64,000 bases of DNA from Leucocoprinus leucothites (Eukaryota; Basidiomycota; Agaricomycetes; Agaricales; Agaricaceae). This document shows positions 33,235-46,344 of the stretch, in pieces. The position numbers were made by a program, and so were the translations under genes. Location: NCBI GenBank assembly GCA_013368445.1, contig JAACJO010000014.1:744001-808000 (forward strand), read 5' to 3'. How positions within the stretch are numbered: the first letter of the stretch is position 1; the number at the start of each line of letters is the position of its first letter. The notes below the pieces were generated by a model. That model was not told the DNA's origin. It searched no databases and saw nothing but the letters and a program-made list of their open reading frames with translations.

Positions 33235-36200
33235 TCACTCAACCCATGATTTATTCGAAGGAGTACGGGGTCCAAACAGACCAGGGCTCACAGCACGAGG
33301 GATGGTAAGACTAGGTTCAATAGATGGTGGGGTAGGTGCCTGGTCTGGGTCAGCTGTGTGACAGAATAGTTAGGTCTTCAGGTCTTCCCCACAAGGATCG
33401 ATCACTTACGATGCCAGGTAGCCCAAGATTGTGTGACTTGACGTCGAGGGTCCATCATATGATGAGGAACATGGGAAACTGGGGGAGCCGCTGGGGGAGC
33501 GGCCTGAGCGGCCGCTCTGTCCCTCTTTTTGCCCTTACGCTTTCCAATCGGACGCCAGCCAGGCTTAGCCGCTGGAGCCGGAAGATCAGAAGGTAAACCA
33601 GCATCTGGAGGTGGAGGGGGTGGTTCCTGTGGAGCTGATACAGGGACAGCAGGAGGTTGCCAATCAGGCTGGAATTCACCACCTGGCCCATACTTAGATT
33701 TCATGCAAAGCAAAAAGCCCATTTCACTGACAAAGGCATGAGGAAAAGTAAGATGAGAATGTGTCATCGACGTACTGTTGCAGGTTTCGCCGCTCTTCTC
33801 GCAATTTTCCAACTTCTCCCAAAAGCATTCGCACTTCAGCAGCCAAAGCCTTGCTGAACTCGTCGAGGTACTGTGGCACACAATGAACTTATTATCCACC
33901 TGGTGAAGTTTGTTATACTTACTCCTTGCACGTTGAAGGGAACTTGTTCTGAGGCTGTAGACTTGACGGCCTCAATAGTCTCCTTGTGATGCCTCTCGCA
34001 GTCGTTCCGCCAATCCTCAGATAGCTGTCTTAAAAGCTCTTGCTGCTCTGCGTTCTGGCTTCGCAGTTGTTCAACAATGCTTTCCAGAGCTGGGAAGGGA
34101 CAAAATCAGATATCACTTATTTAAAATATGAATGGGGCATACTTGGCTTGGATTGGTTCTGTATCCTCTCATCCGTTGCTCGCTGAATCTCGGCCTGAAG
34201 GTCATCATGGATTTTCTGCACCATTTCACGCAGTTCAATGGCTTGATAGTCCTTATTTTGTCGGCGTGCTCCTTTCTCCGCGTATCGATTGTCCGAGTCT
34301 AGCTTCTTTTGGGCGGTTATGTCACGATTATCTTGGAGCAGGTTTGTGATGTCATTCAACTGCGCCCTCAATAACTCATCTCGTTCAAGGAACTCGGTCC
34401 TCTCGCGTTCTCGAGTGTCCGCTTCTTCAGCCATTCTCGCCTGCCTCTCATTCTGTAAATCGGCCTTGACAGTAGCCAACTCATCCTCCAAAGTCCTGAT
34501 GCGAGCTGCTTGCTCCTCTTGAAGTTCTCGGCGGGTTTCTTCTGCTTCGTTCATCAAACGCTCGCGTTCAGCTGTGGCTGCCTCTCGCTCTCGTGCGAAC
34601 TCCTCCCTTTCTAGACGGACAGTCTCGAGTATATCTTCAGCATGCCTTGATGCAACACCCTCAACTACACTTCTCATCGAAGAAGTAATCGATGCTCGGT
34701 CAGCCGATATAGACTCAGCTTCGGTGGGTGGCCTTGGGGTTTCTGGATGAACTTCCGGAATTGAAACTCCAGGAGTTCGGGGCGTCCGTGGCCTTGTAGA
34801 CGGCGGTCGTGTAGACGGAGGTCGGTCAGAAAGCTCGCGAGGAGGTTGAGTGGGAGGGAGAGCCTGCACGCGACTTTGAATGGTGTCCCAGAGATGTTCA
34901 GCTCGCTCCCTGTTCTCTTGTTCTCGTCGTTCCTGACTGTCCAAGAAAATTCTTTCCCGATGTTCTTCATTACGTCGAAATTCCGCTTCGCGTTCATCCT
35001 CGGCCTGGGCAGCAGCAAGAGCAACATCATGGAGATGTCGCTCAATGCCACCCAATCTCTCGTGGCGCTCGCGTTCATGCTCGGCATCCTGAAGGTCAAT
35101 AGGAGTAGCACTTCTTTGAGATCTTGGAGGGGGGTGAATTACGGATATCCTGCGAGGGGGAGGGGGGACTGGAAGAGGTGACTCGTAGCTAGGATGGCTA
35201 GCTTCGCTCTCAGTAACATGATGCACATGACCCGGAAGTTCGTGCTCTGCATACTCAATTGGTCGATGCTCCGGTGTTGGACGATGTTCAGAAGGTCGCC
35301 TCGGTAAATGCACAGGGGACGCACTTCTCTCGGAATGGGGAGGCAACACATGAGGACGGGTGAGCGGAGAACGAGCACCAGGAGTTGGCGAGCGGACAGG
35401 AGAGTGGGTAGAATAGGACGGAGAGCGTGGTCGTACGGTTGGTGTGCGACTCGGAGCAACCGGCGTGACCGGATGGTCAGGCGTTCGACGATGGGTCGGA
35501 GGATATGGATGGCCACCATCAGTTTCATATGTAGAATGAGCCGGGGAGTGTGGACGGCCGCTAACAACTTCATGTATCGGATGGGCAGGGGAAAGTGGAC
35601 GGCCACCCTCAGTCCCATAAAGAGAGTGAGCTGGGGAGTAATGACCTAGAATTTGTAAGAGCGAGTATCGATATCTATCTTTTTTATCACTTACCAGGTT
35701 CTGAACGACCTCTGCGAGTCGATGTACGACTGGGTGGCGTGCGATGAGGATCCTGAGGATGAATGTCTTCCGGTTGATCAAAACCAACGATCGTAGGGGC
35801 ACGGTGCGAGGCACGAGAGGCTGTTCGGGAGGGAGGAACCACGAATATTGGAGACCGCGGTCTGGACATTATAGACTCTGTGTAATGAACAGGATGTGTT
35901 CCAGGAGCTGGTACATGCAGCGGTGACTCTGAGTGGATACGTGAAGGAGGACGGCTTGAAAGTGCATGAGATGGTCCAGGGCGAGTGGGGGAGAGCGAAT
36001 GCCTCCGAGAATAAGCACGGGAAGGAGAATCATGACGTCGAGAGATACGAGAAGGGCTGCGAGCACGCGTTGGGGAACCGGAATACCTGGAAACGGAAGG
36101 AGAGCGGTATCGACGATGCTCCGATACCCTACGATCGTGACGTTCTCGGGAAGGACTACGAGAGTGTCGACGATGCCTTCTTGCCTCTCTGCCGCCATCG

Positions 36201-39200
36201 CGCTCTCGAGACGGGGTGCGGGAATACCGACGTCCTGGAGCTCTACCACTATCGCGTTCTCCGGAATGGGTGCGCGAACGTCGACGGCGCCGCTCTGGAG
36301 CTCTTTCACCATAATGTTCTCGGGGCGGAGAGCGAGAGTAACGGCGTCGATGGTCAGTTGGTGTTCTTGAACGCGATCGATGTCGCTCTCTAGTTGGAGT
36401 TCTTGACCGTGAACGGCGACGGGAAGAATACTCTGAGGGGTAGCGGAGATAGCTCGGAGGACGCCTTCTTGGAGAATGCTCTCGGCGAGGAGAATGATCT
36501 CGTCTAGAGGAAGGATAACGAGGAACTCTCGTGTCTGGTAGCGTTGTGGGGGAATATGACCTACTCCGCCTGGAATGGCGAGAAGTATATCCACTTGGGA
36601 TAATCTGTGTTACTGGTTGGGCTGGATGATAGCGCGGTGAATGTGATCTTGAGTGACGTCGGTGAGTAGATCGCGAGCGGCTTCTGCCCCTTGATGGAAG
36701 CATTGTGATTGGTGTGATTGGTGCATGAGAAGGTGAACGGGAGCGGGAGCGAGAACGCGAACGCGAACGAGACTGACTAATAATGATAGGTGGCTGTTGC
36801 TGTAGTGGAGCCTGAGGAACACCAGGAGGAACTAAAATATGCGGTTGCGGCTGTTGCATTGAAGGTGCTTGAGGTAGGATCGTAGGAAGAGTGCCAGGTA
36901 CAGGAGCGGGCGCAGTTGGCTGAATCATGATTGGGATGGGTGGAGTGCTATGGGTTCGGCTATAGGTTCGACCATGACTAGGACTGCGACTTCGACTGCG
37001 AGTTCGACTACTTCCATGCCGCCTCCAGCTGTGACTGGGGCTTGAGCGCGACCTACTTGATTGTGGGATGATTACAGGTGGTGGTTGACCCATTGGCTGA
37101 GGCTGGGTGGGTACTATAACCGTCGGACCAGGCTGATGCGAAGGCACTTCATGTTCGTAGCGAGAATGGCGAGGTGAATAAGAGCGGGAGCTACGGGACC
37201 GGGATCCTGGGGTATGGATGATCATTGGCTGGGAAGGGACTGTCGCGACCGGGGTCGTCGGGGTATAATGATAACGAGACGGGCTACGAGAAGAGGATCG
37301 TGAGCGGGATCGGCTTCGTGATCGACGCGAATGTCTGCGTGAGCGTCCAGAGGAGTGTCTAGTCCGTGGGCTCCTTGACCTACTTTCAGACCTACTCCGG
37401 GATCGATGTCTTCTCGAGCTTCGTGTTCTGGAACTCCTATAGGACCTATCCGACCTCGTCCGAGACGGCGAAGTCTGGATGATTATGGGAGGTGGTGGAT
37501 GGGGACCCGAAGGCATATACGCACTCCCAGGAGGTGCTGATGGCATTGGAATCACAGTCGGGGGTTGCTGTGCCATCCCAGGGATCATTGGCTGCTGCAT
37601 ACCTGGTTGTGGAGGAATGATTATGGTCTGACCTGGTTGTTGTTGTTGTGGCAGTGGTTGTTGTGGTAGTGGCTGGAGACCAGGATGTCGAGGGGATCCG
37701 GGAACCATTGCTGTTGGAACATGCTGGGAAGGAGGAACTGGAATAACCTCAATTTCCGGTGCTCTACGGGGTGGTTCATGCGCAAGTATAGGTCGAGAGT
37801 CGCGTAAACCGTGTTCAGGCGACACACTCCTGCCTGAGCGTCGAGTTCTCGGTGTTTCGGTATGCGACCTACTGCTCCGATACCTGCTGCTCCTTGGTGT
37901 TCGACTAGGACTTCGGCTGCCACTACTTCCGCTAGAGCTGATACTTTCACTTCGATCACGATGACGGCGGCCATGAGCACTGCGAGAACTTCTAGACCTT
38001 CCAGAACGGTGCGTTGCTGACCGACGAGGTGAATAGCTATCTTGAGTAGACTCAGTTCTACTGCTCGAGGGACTAGGAGGCTCTCCTGGCATAACAAGAT
38101 TAATACGACTTCCGGTTGGTGGTGGAATGACGCGAAGTTCACTTCCATCCTCGGAAACATCGGGTGGGATGAACGGTTGTTCAGGTGTTGAAGATCGCCG
38201 TGCCGGGGTAGCATGGTGGGATGGAGGAGGACCAGGGGGCATATAAGCCGGATCCGTTGGAATTATGGGCGCCGGTTGGTTCCATGGACTTGGTCTTTGC
38301 GGCGTTGGTGCTCCAGGCCCGATCCCGAAATGACCGCTAGGTACAACGCCAGGGATTACAGGGGTGAAGGTTGGCGAAGGAGTCACGTCGGGCGGAATGA
38401 CCGGTGGGTGAACACCTGTGCCAGGATGTACTTGATGCTGCTGCCCAGGGATAAAAGGCCCAGGAGGATAGTGATGCGGCTCTGGCATGGGCATCTGTAC
38501 GACTTGACCGGGTATGGTCACTTCTTCCTCGCCGGAAGAGGTAACTGTTGGCGAGTATTCTGCCGCTATAATGGACTAAGAAAACTAAAACGGTAAATAC
38601 TGAATAACTCTCACCCATTCCTCGGGATGCAGCTGCTGCTAGGTTGCCAATATCTCTTCTCAGATTTTCTATGCGCGCATTAACACCTCTTATCTCGGAC
38701 TGACGATCCCGCACATCTCGAGCGAGCCAGTCATTGAGATCAGCCATATATCGCATCAGTTCTCGCTGCTGGTCCACGGTTGCTAATTGTGCAAGTCGAT
38801 TTTCCTAAAGATGTACGAGCTCAATAAATGCCGCAGCTACTTATCGCTTTCAACTCACTCGAAGTACCTCCATCATTGCGTCAAATTCTGGGGGCATCGG
38901 CATCTGGACCTTTTTAATATTAGTGAAAGTAGTCCAATGAGACTCATTAAAGACATACAGGGCCCTGAGGCATCGGAATATAAACTCGTTCAGGAGGACG
39001 AGACCCGAAAGTTGGTGCTGCTGCTGGGACCGGCTGTGTAGTTGAGGTTGGTTGAGCTGCTCCCGCGCGTCGAGCATCACTTGGATCGGGGAATTCTTGG
39101 GTGGTTGGGCGAGGTCGATGTACCTGCGGTTGCTCAGAGGAAGTGAGCCTTATTGATAAGTATTCACGATTTCAATACTCACTCGCCGGGGAGGCCGATA

Positions 39201-42200
39201 CCAGCTTGGACCAGGCCTTGTATCGCCCTCTGGAGGAGGTACCGTGGTCGCTCGAGATTCGCGTGGGGGCTAAGGACCAGTTACCGAATGAATAAACCCA
39301 TCAGAGATAAAAACAGAGGTGGGAGCTAGGCCAACTTACGAAGACAGGTTGTGGAGGTGGAATATAAGTTCTCGGCCTTTCACGAGGACGGAAAATTCGG
39401 TCAACTTCCCGCAGATGCTCTTGTGGAATGGCAAACGATGGAATTCGCCCCGGAGGAAGATCTCGAAGGAAATCAGATGCGGTCATTCCAGGAGATCTCG
39501 CAGCCGCTCCCTCCCGGGGTTGTGTGTGAGAGGGACGAGTTGCACTTGCACCGATCCCTCGTGGATCAAAAAATGTTATTTCAGGTACCGAGACTGTGAA
39601 TGGGCGAGGAGCAAGTGTGGCCATAGAAACAGGACTGGCGCTCCTTGGTCGAGTCGGTCTTGGCTCGAAGACAAAAGGTTGTAGTGGTGGCGGGCGATTC
39701 GCTGCTGCAGGAGGTAACGTTGATAAAATGGAGTCCTGAAGTTGTTGCAATATGGACGGCATTGCTTGTGAGGGAACTGGCATCCGAAGAGGTGGTCTCC
39801 CTGGGGCGAAGTTCTCGAGCTGGTCTCGAAGATCACCAAGAGAATCGCTTGAGGTCAAAATAGACGATTCAGGATGCTCCGATTCAGGAGGGGGAGGAGC
39901 GGGTTCAGGAACGTGAATAACAGTCGGCTCATGACGACGGCCATTGTCAATGAGGTCCCTCATCAAGTCTTCAATTCGATGTAGGCGATCATGTAACTCA
40001 GAGCTATCAGGAGGTTGAGGCTGTTGACGCAACCGTAGTAAGTCGAGCATTCGATTTGTCGAGCCTTGACCATTTTGCAGGTCGTTCAGCTGATTGCGAA
40101 TGTCGTTCAGTTGACCTCGTAGAGAATCCATGAGATCATCCATTGAGGGCGGTAAGGGAGCCACACGGACGGTAGCAGGTGTTGAAAGTGACGAAGTCGT
40201 TGCGATTGATGGCGGCTGCATCGGAGTGACGGGAGTAGCAGGGCTAGGCGTTGTCGTACTTCTTTCAGGGGTAGGCGTGGCAAGACTCGATGTGCTCTCA
40301 GGTGTGGGCGTGGGCGCCGACGTTTCCGGACTCGAGGTCTCCAAAGAAGAGGTGAATGATGAAGTCGAAATTTCGGACTCATCGTCGAATGATTCGCTCT
40401 CACCCCGTCGCATCGGTATTGGCATGGATAGCGGACGATCATCTATTACTTCTGGCCCCGGTTCCCAGTCTATATCTGAAGGCTCATACATCTGAGACTC
40501 CTCCAGCAACGAATCATCCGAATGGTGGGATGACAAAAAGGATACCGAACTTGCATTACTGTTGGAACGTGCAACAGTTACTGTGGAATCACGAACGCGT
40601 CCCTCCATTGTGATAATCTCCTCCGTCATCACCCCATCACTTCCAATAGCCTGGGATACAACGATATGGGGCGGAGGAACGGGACCAGGAGTTTCGTCAT
40701 GAATGCGCTCGAAGATAATTGGCCGCTCCACTACCCGAGGTCCACGCGTATGTCGCTCGATGATCTGAGGGGGGCCGGAAGCGCCCTGTCGAATGATAAT
40801 AGGTTGTTGGGGAGAGGGCGAGCGATGAAGGAAGTCTGACAGTTCGCGAAGCTCATCACGAAGTGCTTGCAGATTGTCTCCCAGTCCTCGGTTCTCGTCT
40901 CCACGAGTATCGTGATATCTTCGCAAATCTTCGGCCAAACGATCAAGATCCCGACCGAGATCTCGAGGTGGTTCGACACTTTCAGAACTTTCAGTACGAA
41001 GTGTGCCCGGAGCAGAGACAGCTGAGGCTGGATGTGTTTCCTCGCTAACTGATATAGTACCTTCCGGTGTGGCCAAACTCGGAATAGACAGAGCTTGGGG
41101 AATGGGAATGGATGGGGTTTCCACGGGGCTGGGTACATAGGACAGCTCACGTGGAGAGGCGGGAACTGGCGTTGCAGTACCCTACAAAAGATTGCTTAAA
41201 TGATTAGCAAAGAAAAAGGAAACCAAGCACTCACAGATCGAGTATGCTCTGAAGGTACAACTGTGCTAAGCAACGACGGTTCAGTCGAAATAGAGCTCAG
41301 ATTATCCCAATCTCCATCGTCCCTTGGGACGGGAGGGAGCTCAATCTCAGGCTCAACCTCCTCCACTTGTTCCTCAGCGGTATCAGCTAACGACGAGTAC
41401 TCGAGAGCGGACGACGATATCTCAGACTCAGTAATGAAAGATGACGAAATCGCCGATGGTGTCCTGGGTGCCATAGTAGCTGGTGGTGGTTGTACAGGGG
41501 ACCTTGTAGGAGAAAGTGCAACAGAGATAGGTTCAGACGAGATCGAGAGACTTGAGGGCACTGAAACATCAGGAAGAGAAGATACAGAGGCCGGAAGTGA
41601 TGGGACAGGCGTAATTGAAGCAAGTGGCGAATGAGGTGCAAGTGAGGTCAAAGGTGAGGGTGAAGGAGGGATAGTGCTGAGCTTATCATACGAGGAAAGC
41701 GATGACACACTAGATGCACTTGGACGTAGTAATGATGTATCATACGAAGCCTCCGGAAGGTCATGAATCACCATCGAGCGAAGAGACGGGGATGGATTGA
41801 GAATAGATGATTCGTATGACAAGCTTGTTTCTCTTGCCCAAGGCGTGCTTTGTAGACTTGACCGTGACAACGAGCTCGGACTCGATATTGGGAGCGAACT
41901 TGGCGTGGGTGCGTCTTCCGACGAGGAGAGTGGAGATGGTAAGCTTGGGACACTCGGTAAGCTGGGAGTCGAAAGGGCAGGTTCAGACGCGATACGTGGG
42001 GTGGGAGGCAAGGCACGGCTGGGAGCTGTAGCATCCGACGATCTCTCAAAGCTCGACGGTGTAATCACCGACTCAGATTCGAGCGACGACTCTGTTTCAG
42101 GGAGAGAAGACAGGAGCTCCGGATCGGAGCCTGATACAGGACGACTTGAGGTAGGCAATGTCTGGTGCATAGTAGACGGAGTTGGAACATGAATCGACTC

Positions 42201-45200
42201 GGTCGCTGATGGGAGAGATGGCATAGGGGATAGAGTTAACTCTGTCGGTGGCAATGGAACTTCCTCAGGCAGCAAATCTGAGATCGAGGGGGGTGGAGAT
42301 GGAATTGTAGGAACCTCAGAAGGTGTGGGCCGCTGAGGAGCTCTTGTCGGTGTCAAGGGATGAAAGATACTTCCTTCCGAGTCGAAAATTCCAACAGATG
42401 ATAGCTTGGGCGTCGAAGCCGCTGATCGAATTTCCTCCTGGATATCCGGCTCGACCTCTGCTCTAGTTGGCACTGGCTCATACTCTAATTCAAACTCTCC
42501 TTCGAGCCATGGCTCGACCTCTCTCTCGCGTCGGGGTCCTCTTTCAGGTGCAATCACGTATACCGGTCGCTTTTCTTCTTCAATCTCCTGAGGAAGGCCA
42601 TAATCAGAAGGCGAACGGGAGGGCGTATACATCTGAGAAGCCGTGTGGTATTCAGTCGGCGTGGGAGGCTCGCTAGCAGTCTTATAAGCCGTTGAACCAC
42701 CGTCAGCAGTAGTAAATTCCGAGTCCGGCAACGAAGGAATAGTAGAGAGTGACTTGAATGAAGCAGGAGATGAGGGGCCTGATGCCATCTCCTCTGCAGT
42801 GAGATACTCAGAGCTCGTTTGCGATGTCGTTCGACGTCTCTCTGGTACTGCAAGAGTCTCTCGTAAGTGTGGCCGAGAACGTGGAGGAGCGAGAGATCGG
42901 GTCGGAGGCGTGATTATGCCACTATAGGTCGAGGATGCCGTTTGCGTGAGCGTCGTAAGATCAGATGTAATACAAACGTCATAACCAGTCTCTGTGCCAC
43001 GAGTCATGCTGTTGGTGCTTCTCGAGGTTTCATCGGGCGTATATGTCCCAGTGTAACTCATACTTCCAGGACCATAACTTCCACTGCTCCCACTACCATA
43101 GGCCAAACTACTAGGAGTGTAGCTCCCAGTGCCACTTGCCGTTCCACTCCCTGGGGTGTAGCTGCCAGTATAACTCCCAGAGCCGCTAATGGTGTAACTT
43201 CCGCTCCCACTACCACCGACACCGACACTATTAGTGTAGCTCCCAGTTCCACTTCCAGGAGTATAGCTGCCACTTCCGCTCACTGTATAGCTTTCAGTTT
43301 GTGTACTGGGAGTGTAACTTCCACTCTGACTGGTAGGAGTGTAAGTCCCGGTGTACGAGTTGCTGCCAGGGGTATAGGTACTCGAGTACGTCCCACTGCC
43401 TGGGGTATAGCTCCCATTGGTCATGGTATAGGTCCCACTGCCAGGTGTAAAGGTCGAACTTCCCGGAGTAAACGTTTGGGAGGCACCAGTGAACGAATCA
43501 GATGGCGACCGCCCATTTTCCTTGTCCAAACTCTCAGCAGTGTACGTCGATGTCTCTGAACGCGAGCTACCACGAACACGACGAGTGACGGCACGTGCTC
43601 TAGAGAGCGTTGAAGTGCCTGAAAGCGTGACGGAATCATCTTGAGAGTTGCCGAGATAGGAAGTGGTCTCTGTTCCCCCATAAGAGAGGGAAGAAGGGCC
43701 GATTTGTGTGGCAGAAGAGGTAAGTGTGTCTGAACGAAGACCAGACGTGGCATTGAAACTGGTGTTATAACTAGTCCGAGGCATCGTTCCCGTTCCCGTT
43801 CCAGTGCCGGTACCTGTCCACTCTGTACCAGAGTAATACGTCGACGATACATTCGACCTCGTTCCACTGGAAGATGCAGAAAAGAATGCCTCATCAGAGA
43901 CTTGCGAATGGGGCCTGCTTGCAGTACTAGTCGGCGGTGTGATATAAGCATTCTTGCCGAGGGATGAGGCACTCGAAACGCTCGCAGGTGAATACTCCAG
44001 CATCTTCCGCATATTCCCCGAACTAGGGCGTTTCCCACGAGCACGGTCCGAGTTGAACTCTGTGTCCATGTCAGTCATAGACCCAGATCGCCTCAACGAA
44101 TTTCCTCGGCTAGGTGCAATGACACGTCGGTCGCCAGGATAGACATATCCGTCATTCTGAATGACCGTATCATCAACCGTGCCAGAATGGTGCGACGAAA
44201 AAGACAGGTGACGGCTGAGAGGAGAACTTTCTGACTGAAGATCTGCGATATCGGGGAGGGAGTTGAGGGGAGGGACGAAGACGGTCGAGCGTGAGCCAAC
44301 TGAAGTCGAACTTGAGTGACTGTCAATAGTACGAATGGAAGCGGTAGGGGAACGAGTGAGTCGGGAGTCAGATATTGAGACTGGACGATTCACGGCATCC
44401 CTGTTGCGTAGTCAGCACAAAAACAAGAAAACAGAAATTTCAAGTACTCACTGAATGCGATTAACCCATTTTTGTCTTTCTCGAAGGCTCTCAGCAGCCA
44501 ATCTCTCGACGCCGTCTCCATACATCATGTGGAATGGAACCAACATATCCATCAATGGTTGCCCATCTATCTCTGCGCTCTGAATACGAGCAGCAACTGT
44601 CCCAACGTCATCTCGCGCACTCGGATGTGTAGGTGAAGGAGCCGACTGCACACTCGTGCAGTTTAGCAGATCCAATGCAACGATACCGCGTCCTCCACCC
44701 GGCGCAAGCCAAGAAAGGAGCAGCATGTGAGGATAAAGGAGCGCTTGACATCTTTGCCAACGATAAGGCGGAGCGGCGTGCACATTGAGATACCAAAGGA
44801 GTCCGATATAAAGAGGCTACAGAAGACGAACGTTTAGCTTCCTAAAGAGGAAAAGATAAATATAGACATACAGCTTCATTGCTCTGAGTGTAAGGACTAA
44901 ACTGCCCAAGGTCAAAGCCAGGAGGCAAGGCTCCACTACGACCACTCATGAAGCTTGAACTATCGCCGTTGCTGTTGCTGTTGCCATTGCTATTCTCGTT
45001 ACTATTGCGCCTTGAGGCATTCAGATCACTAGGAGGCCTGAGTCCACCGGATTCACGAAGTCGAGCGCCAGCACGTTGAACTCGACGTCGTATACCGTGA
45101 AGACCCTCACTGTCCATAGGCGGGGAGTTCGAATTTGTGTCAGAAGGTCGATCCTCTCCGATTCGTGGAACAGGAGTTCGCTCCTTCCATGCTGACACGA

Positions 45201-46344
45201 GGTTTCTGACGGAAGCGAGAGGGGATCGTGGAGTGGTTTGAGGTCTTCGTAACGTCGCACTCGAAGTGGGCGTGAAAGTCGAGCCAGTGTCTGTATAAGA
45301 GGGAGTGGTCAGAGTGCCCGAGTTCACTCCAGTCACAGTGTCCGTGCCGGTTTGAGTGCTGGTGAATGTACGAGTAAGAGTATCGGAGAAAGTACTCGGG
45401 ATGGTGTATGAACCTGTCCTAGAGTAATCGGATGTACGGGTGGGTGGAGAGAGTAGACTTGAATATGTTGGGCGAGTCTCTGTGTTTGTGAATGAACCTG
45501 AAGATCCAGACGACTTGGAAGGAGAGGAGGGTCGAGACCCATAACTCGTACTCCCATAGCCGTAACCAGTGGTGGTTTGGGATGTCGTTTGTAGAGGACT
45601 ATCAGTACGTCCAGGAGCAGAAGGAAATCTTGAATGACCACCACCCTGACTTTCGAACTGTGCGATCAATCCTGCTGTGCGTCCAGGCGGAGGAAGCGTT
45701 TTATCTCCAGTTGGATCAGTTGAGGAACGGGAGTGACCGCTCGACGGTGTACCCGCTTGAAGGAGCGTAGATCTGCGTAGGGCATCAGGAGTGGGATTAG
45801 CAGGCCTGCTGGCTGATGAGAAGGCGCCTGAGGTAGGCCGGGATTCTTCGGTGCGTTCTGTGATGCGGCTAAGCCGAATGCGAGGGTCCGGAGTGTGGCT
45901 GCGAACAGTTGGAAGAGTTACAAATGACGGGGATCCGGTGTAGGTGCCAGTATAGGTTCCGGTCCCAGTATAGGAGCCCGTGTAAGAGCTTGACGGAGTG
46001 TATGATAGTCCTTGCGACCATTGAGTTAGTGTATTTTCTGTATGAGTAATTTCATCGTCGAGGTTACTAAGCGTTGCTTCAACCTCCGCAAGTGAATCGT
46101 CATCGGTATACGAGTCGGAGTCGTCATAACGGCGAATGGTATGTTCAGATTCGTCACGGTCTATCACATGAAAAATATCAGAGCTGTAGATTTTGAAAAT
46201 TAGACAAGCTATGGCCAAACCTGAGCGAGAAGTATACGAGTATCTTGAAGGTGAGAGTGGAGTTTGTGTTTCCGTTGGAGTAAATGTTGAGAAGGTTGCT
46301 GACCCGTAGGTCGGTGTCCACGAGCCTGAGTGATTTTCAGACAT
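33235..46344 (-). CDS. Giant PH-domain, Ser/Tyr-repeat, RS-rich, coiled-coil protein (about 4,100 aa)
   Basis: One gene spanning 13.1 kb. From the ATG at 46344: MSENHSGSWTPTYGSATF, an acidic region, Ser/Thr/Tyr-rich sequence, then a PH-like domain in the exon at about 44830-44450 (LYIGLLWYLNVHAAPPYRWQ, LLLSWLAPGGGRGIVALDLL, MMYGDGVERLAAESLRERQK, WVNRI). Next are a 1,060-residue exon with SYTPGSGTYT repeats, a Ser/Pro/Glu region, helices near 40870-41000 and 40020-40140, LATVDQQRELMRYMADLNDW, an RS tract (about 38000-35900), a long coiled coil (about 34700-34150), LESIVEQLRSQNAEQQELLR, and a conserved-looking tail (LLGEVGKLREERR, GFLLCMKSKYGPGGEFQPDW). It ends RTPSNKSWVE with a TGA at 33235. 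Frames join across every short intron I checked. Similar proteins occur in other Agaricomycetes as far as I recall; no function is known to me. A membrane-tethered condensate or scaffold is inference. Confidence 0.7.
35900..38060 (-). other. RS-rich region of the giant protein
   Basis: About 700 codons dominated by Arg-Ser, Ser-Arg, Arg-His and Pro-rich runs (RSRSRSRSRS at its densest, near 36730-36780), separated by Pro/Gln linkers such as QPQPHILVPPG. RS domains in splicing factors are phosphorylated by SRPK/CLK kinases and drive condensation; here the tract sits in a non-RRM protein. The many plus-strand open frames over this region are shadows of its codon bias. Confidence 0.8.
42990..43560 (-). 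repeat. Tandem Ser-Tyr-Thr-Pro-Gly-Ser-Gly coding repeats
   Basis: In the giant protein about 25 imperfect copies of a unit like SYTPGSGT occur in a row, with variants SYTISGSG, SYTNSVGVGG and TYTPTSQSG. At DNA level the plus strand shows recurrent GTGTAGCTCCCAGT/GTATAGCTGCCA words. Spacing varies from about 5 to 15 codons, so copy number may differ among strains. Confidence 0.85.
44450..44870 (-). other. PH-like domain coding exons of the giant gene
   Basis: The block runs from ALQLYIGLLWYL through LALL.YPH.LLLSWL and ALDLLNCTSVQSAPSPTHPS to PFHMMYGDGVERLAAESLRE and RQKWVNRI. The order is strand-rich sequence, then a closing amphipathic helix with the invariant Trp, as in PH domains. PH folds often bind phosphoinositides, but no basic lipid-binding cluster is obvious here, so protein binding is equally possible. 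Confidence 0.65.

Noticed and set aside
35896..36393. Plus-strand open frames over the RS region (also 35308-35649 and 42867-43559)
   Set aside because: They mirror the codon bias of the minus-strand RS and repeat exons, and have no starts, domains or splice logic of their own.
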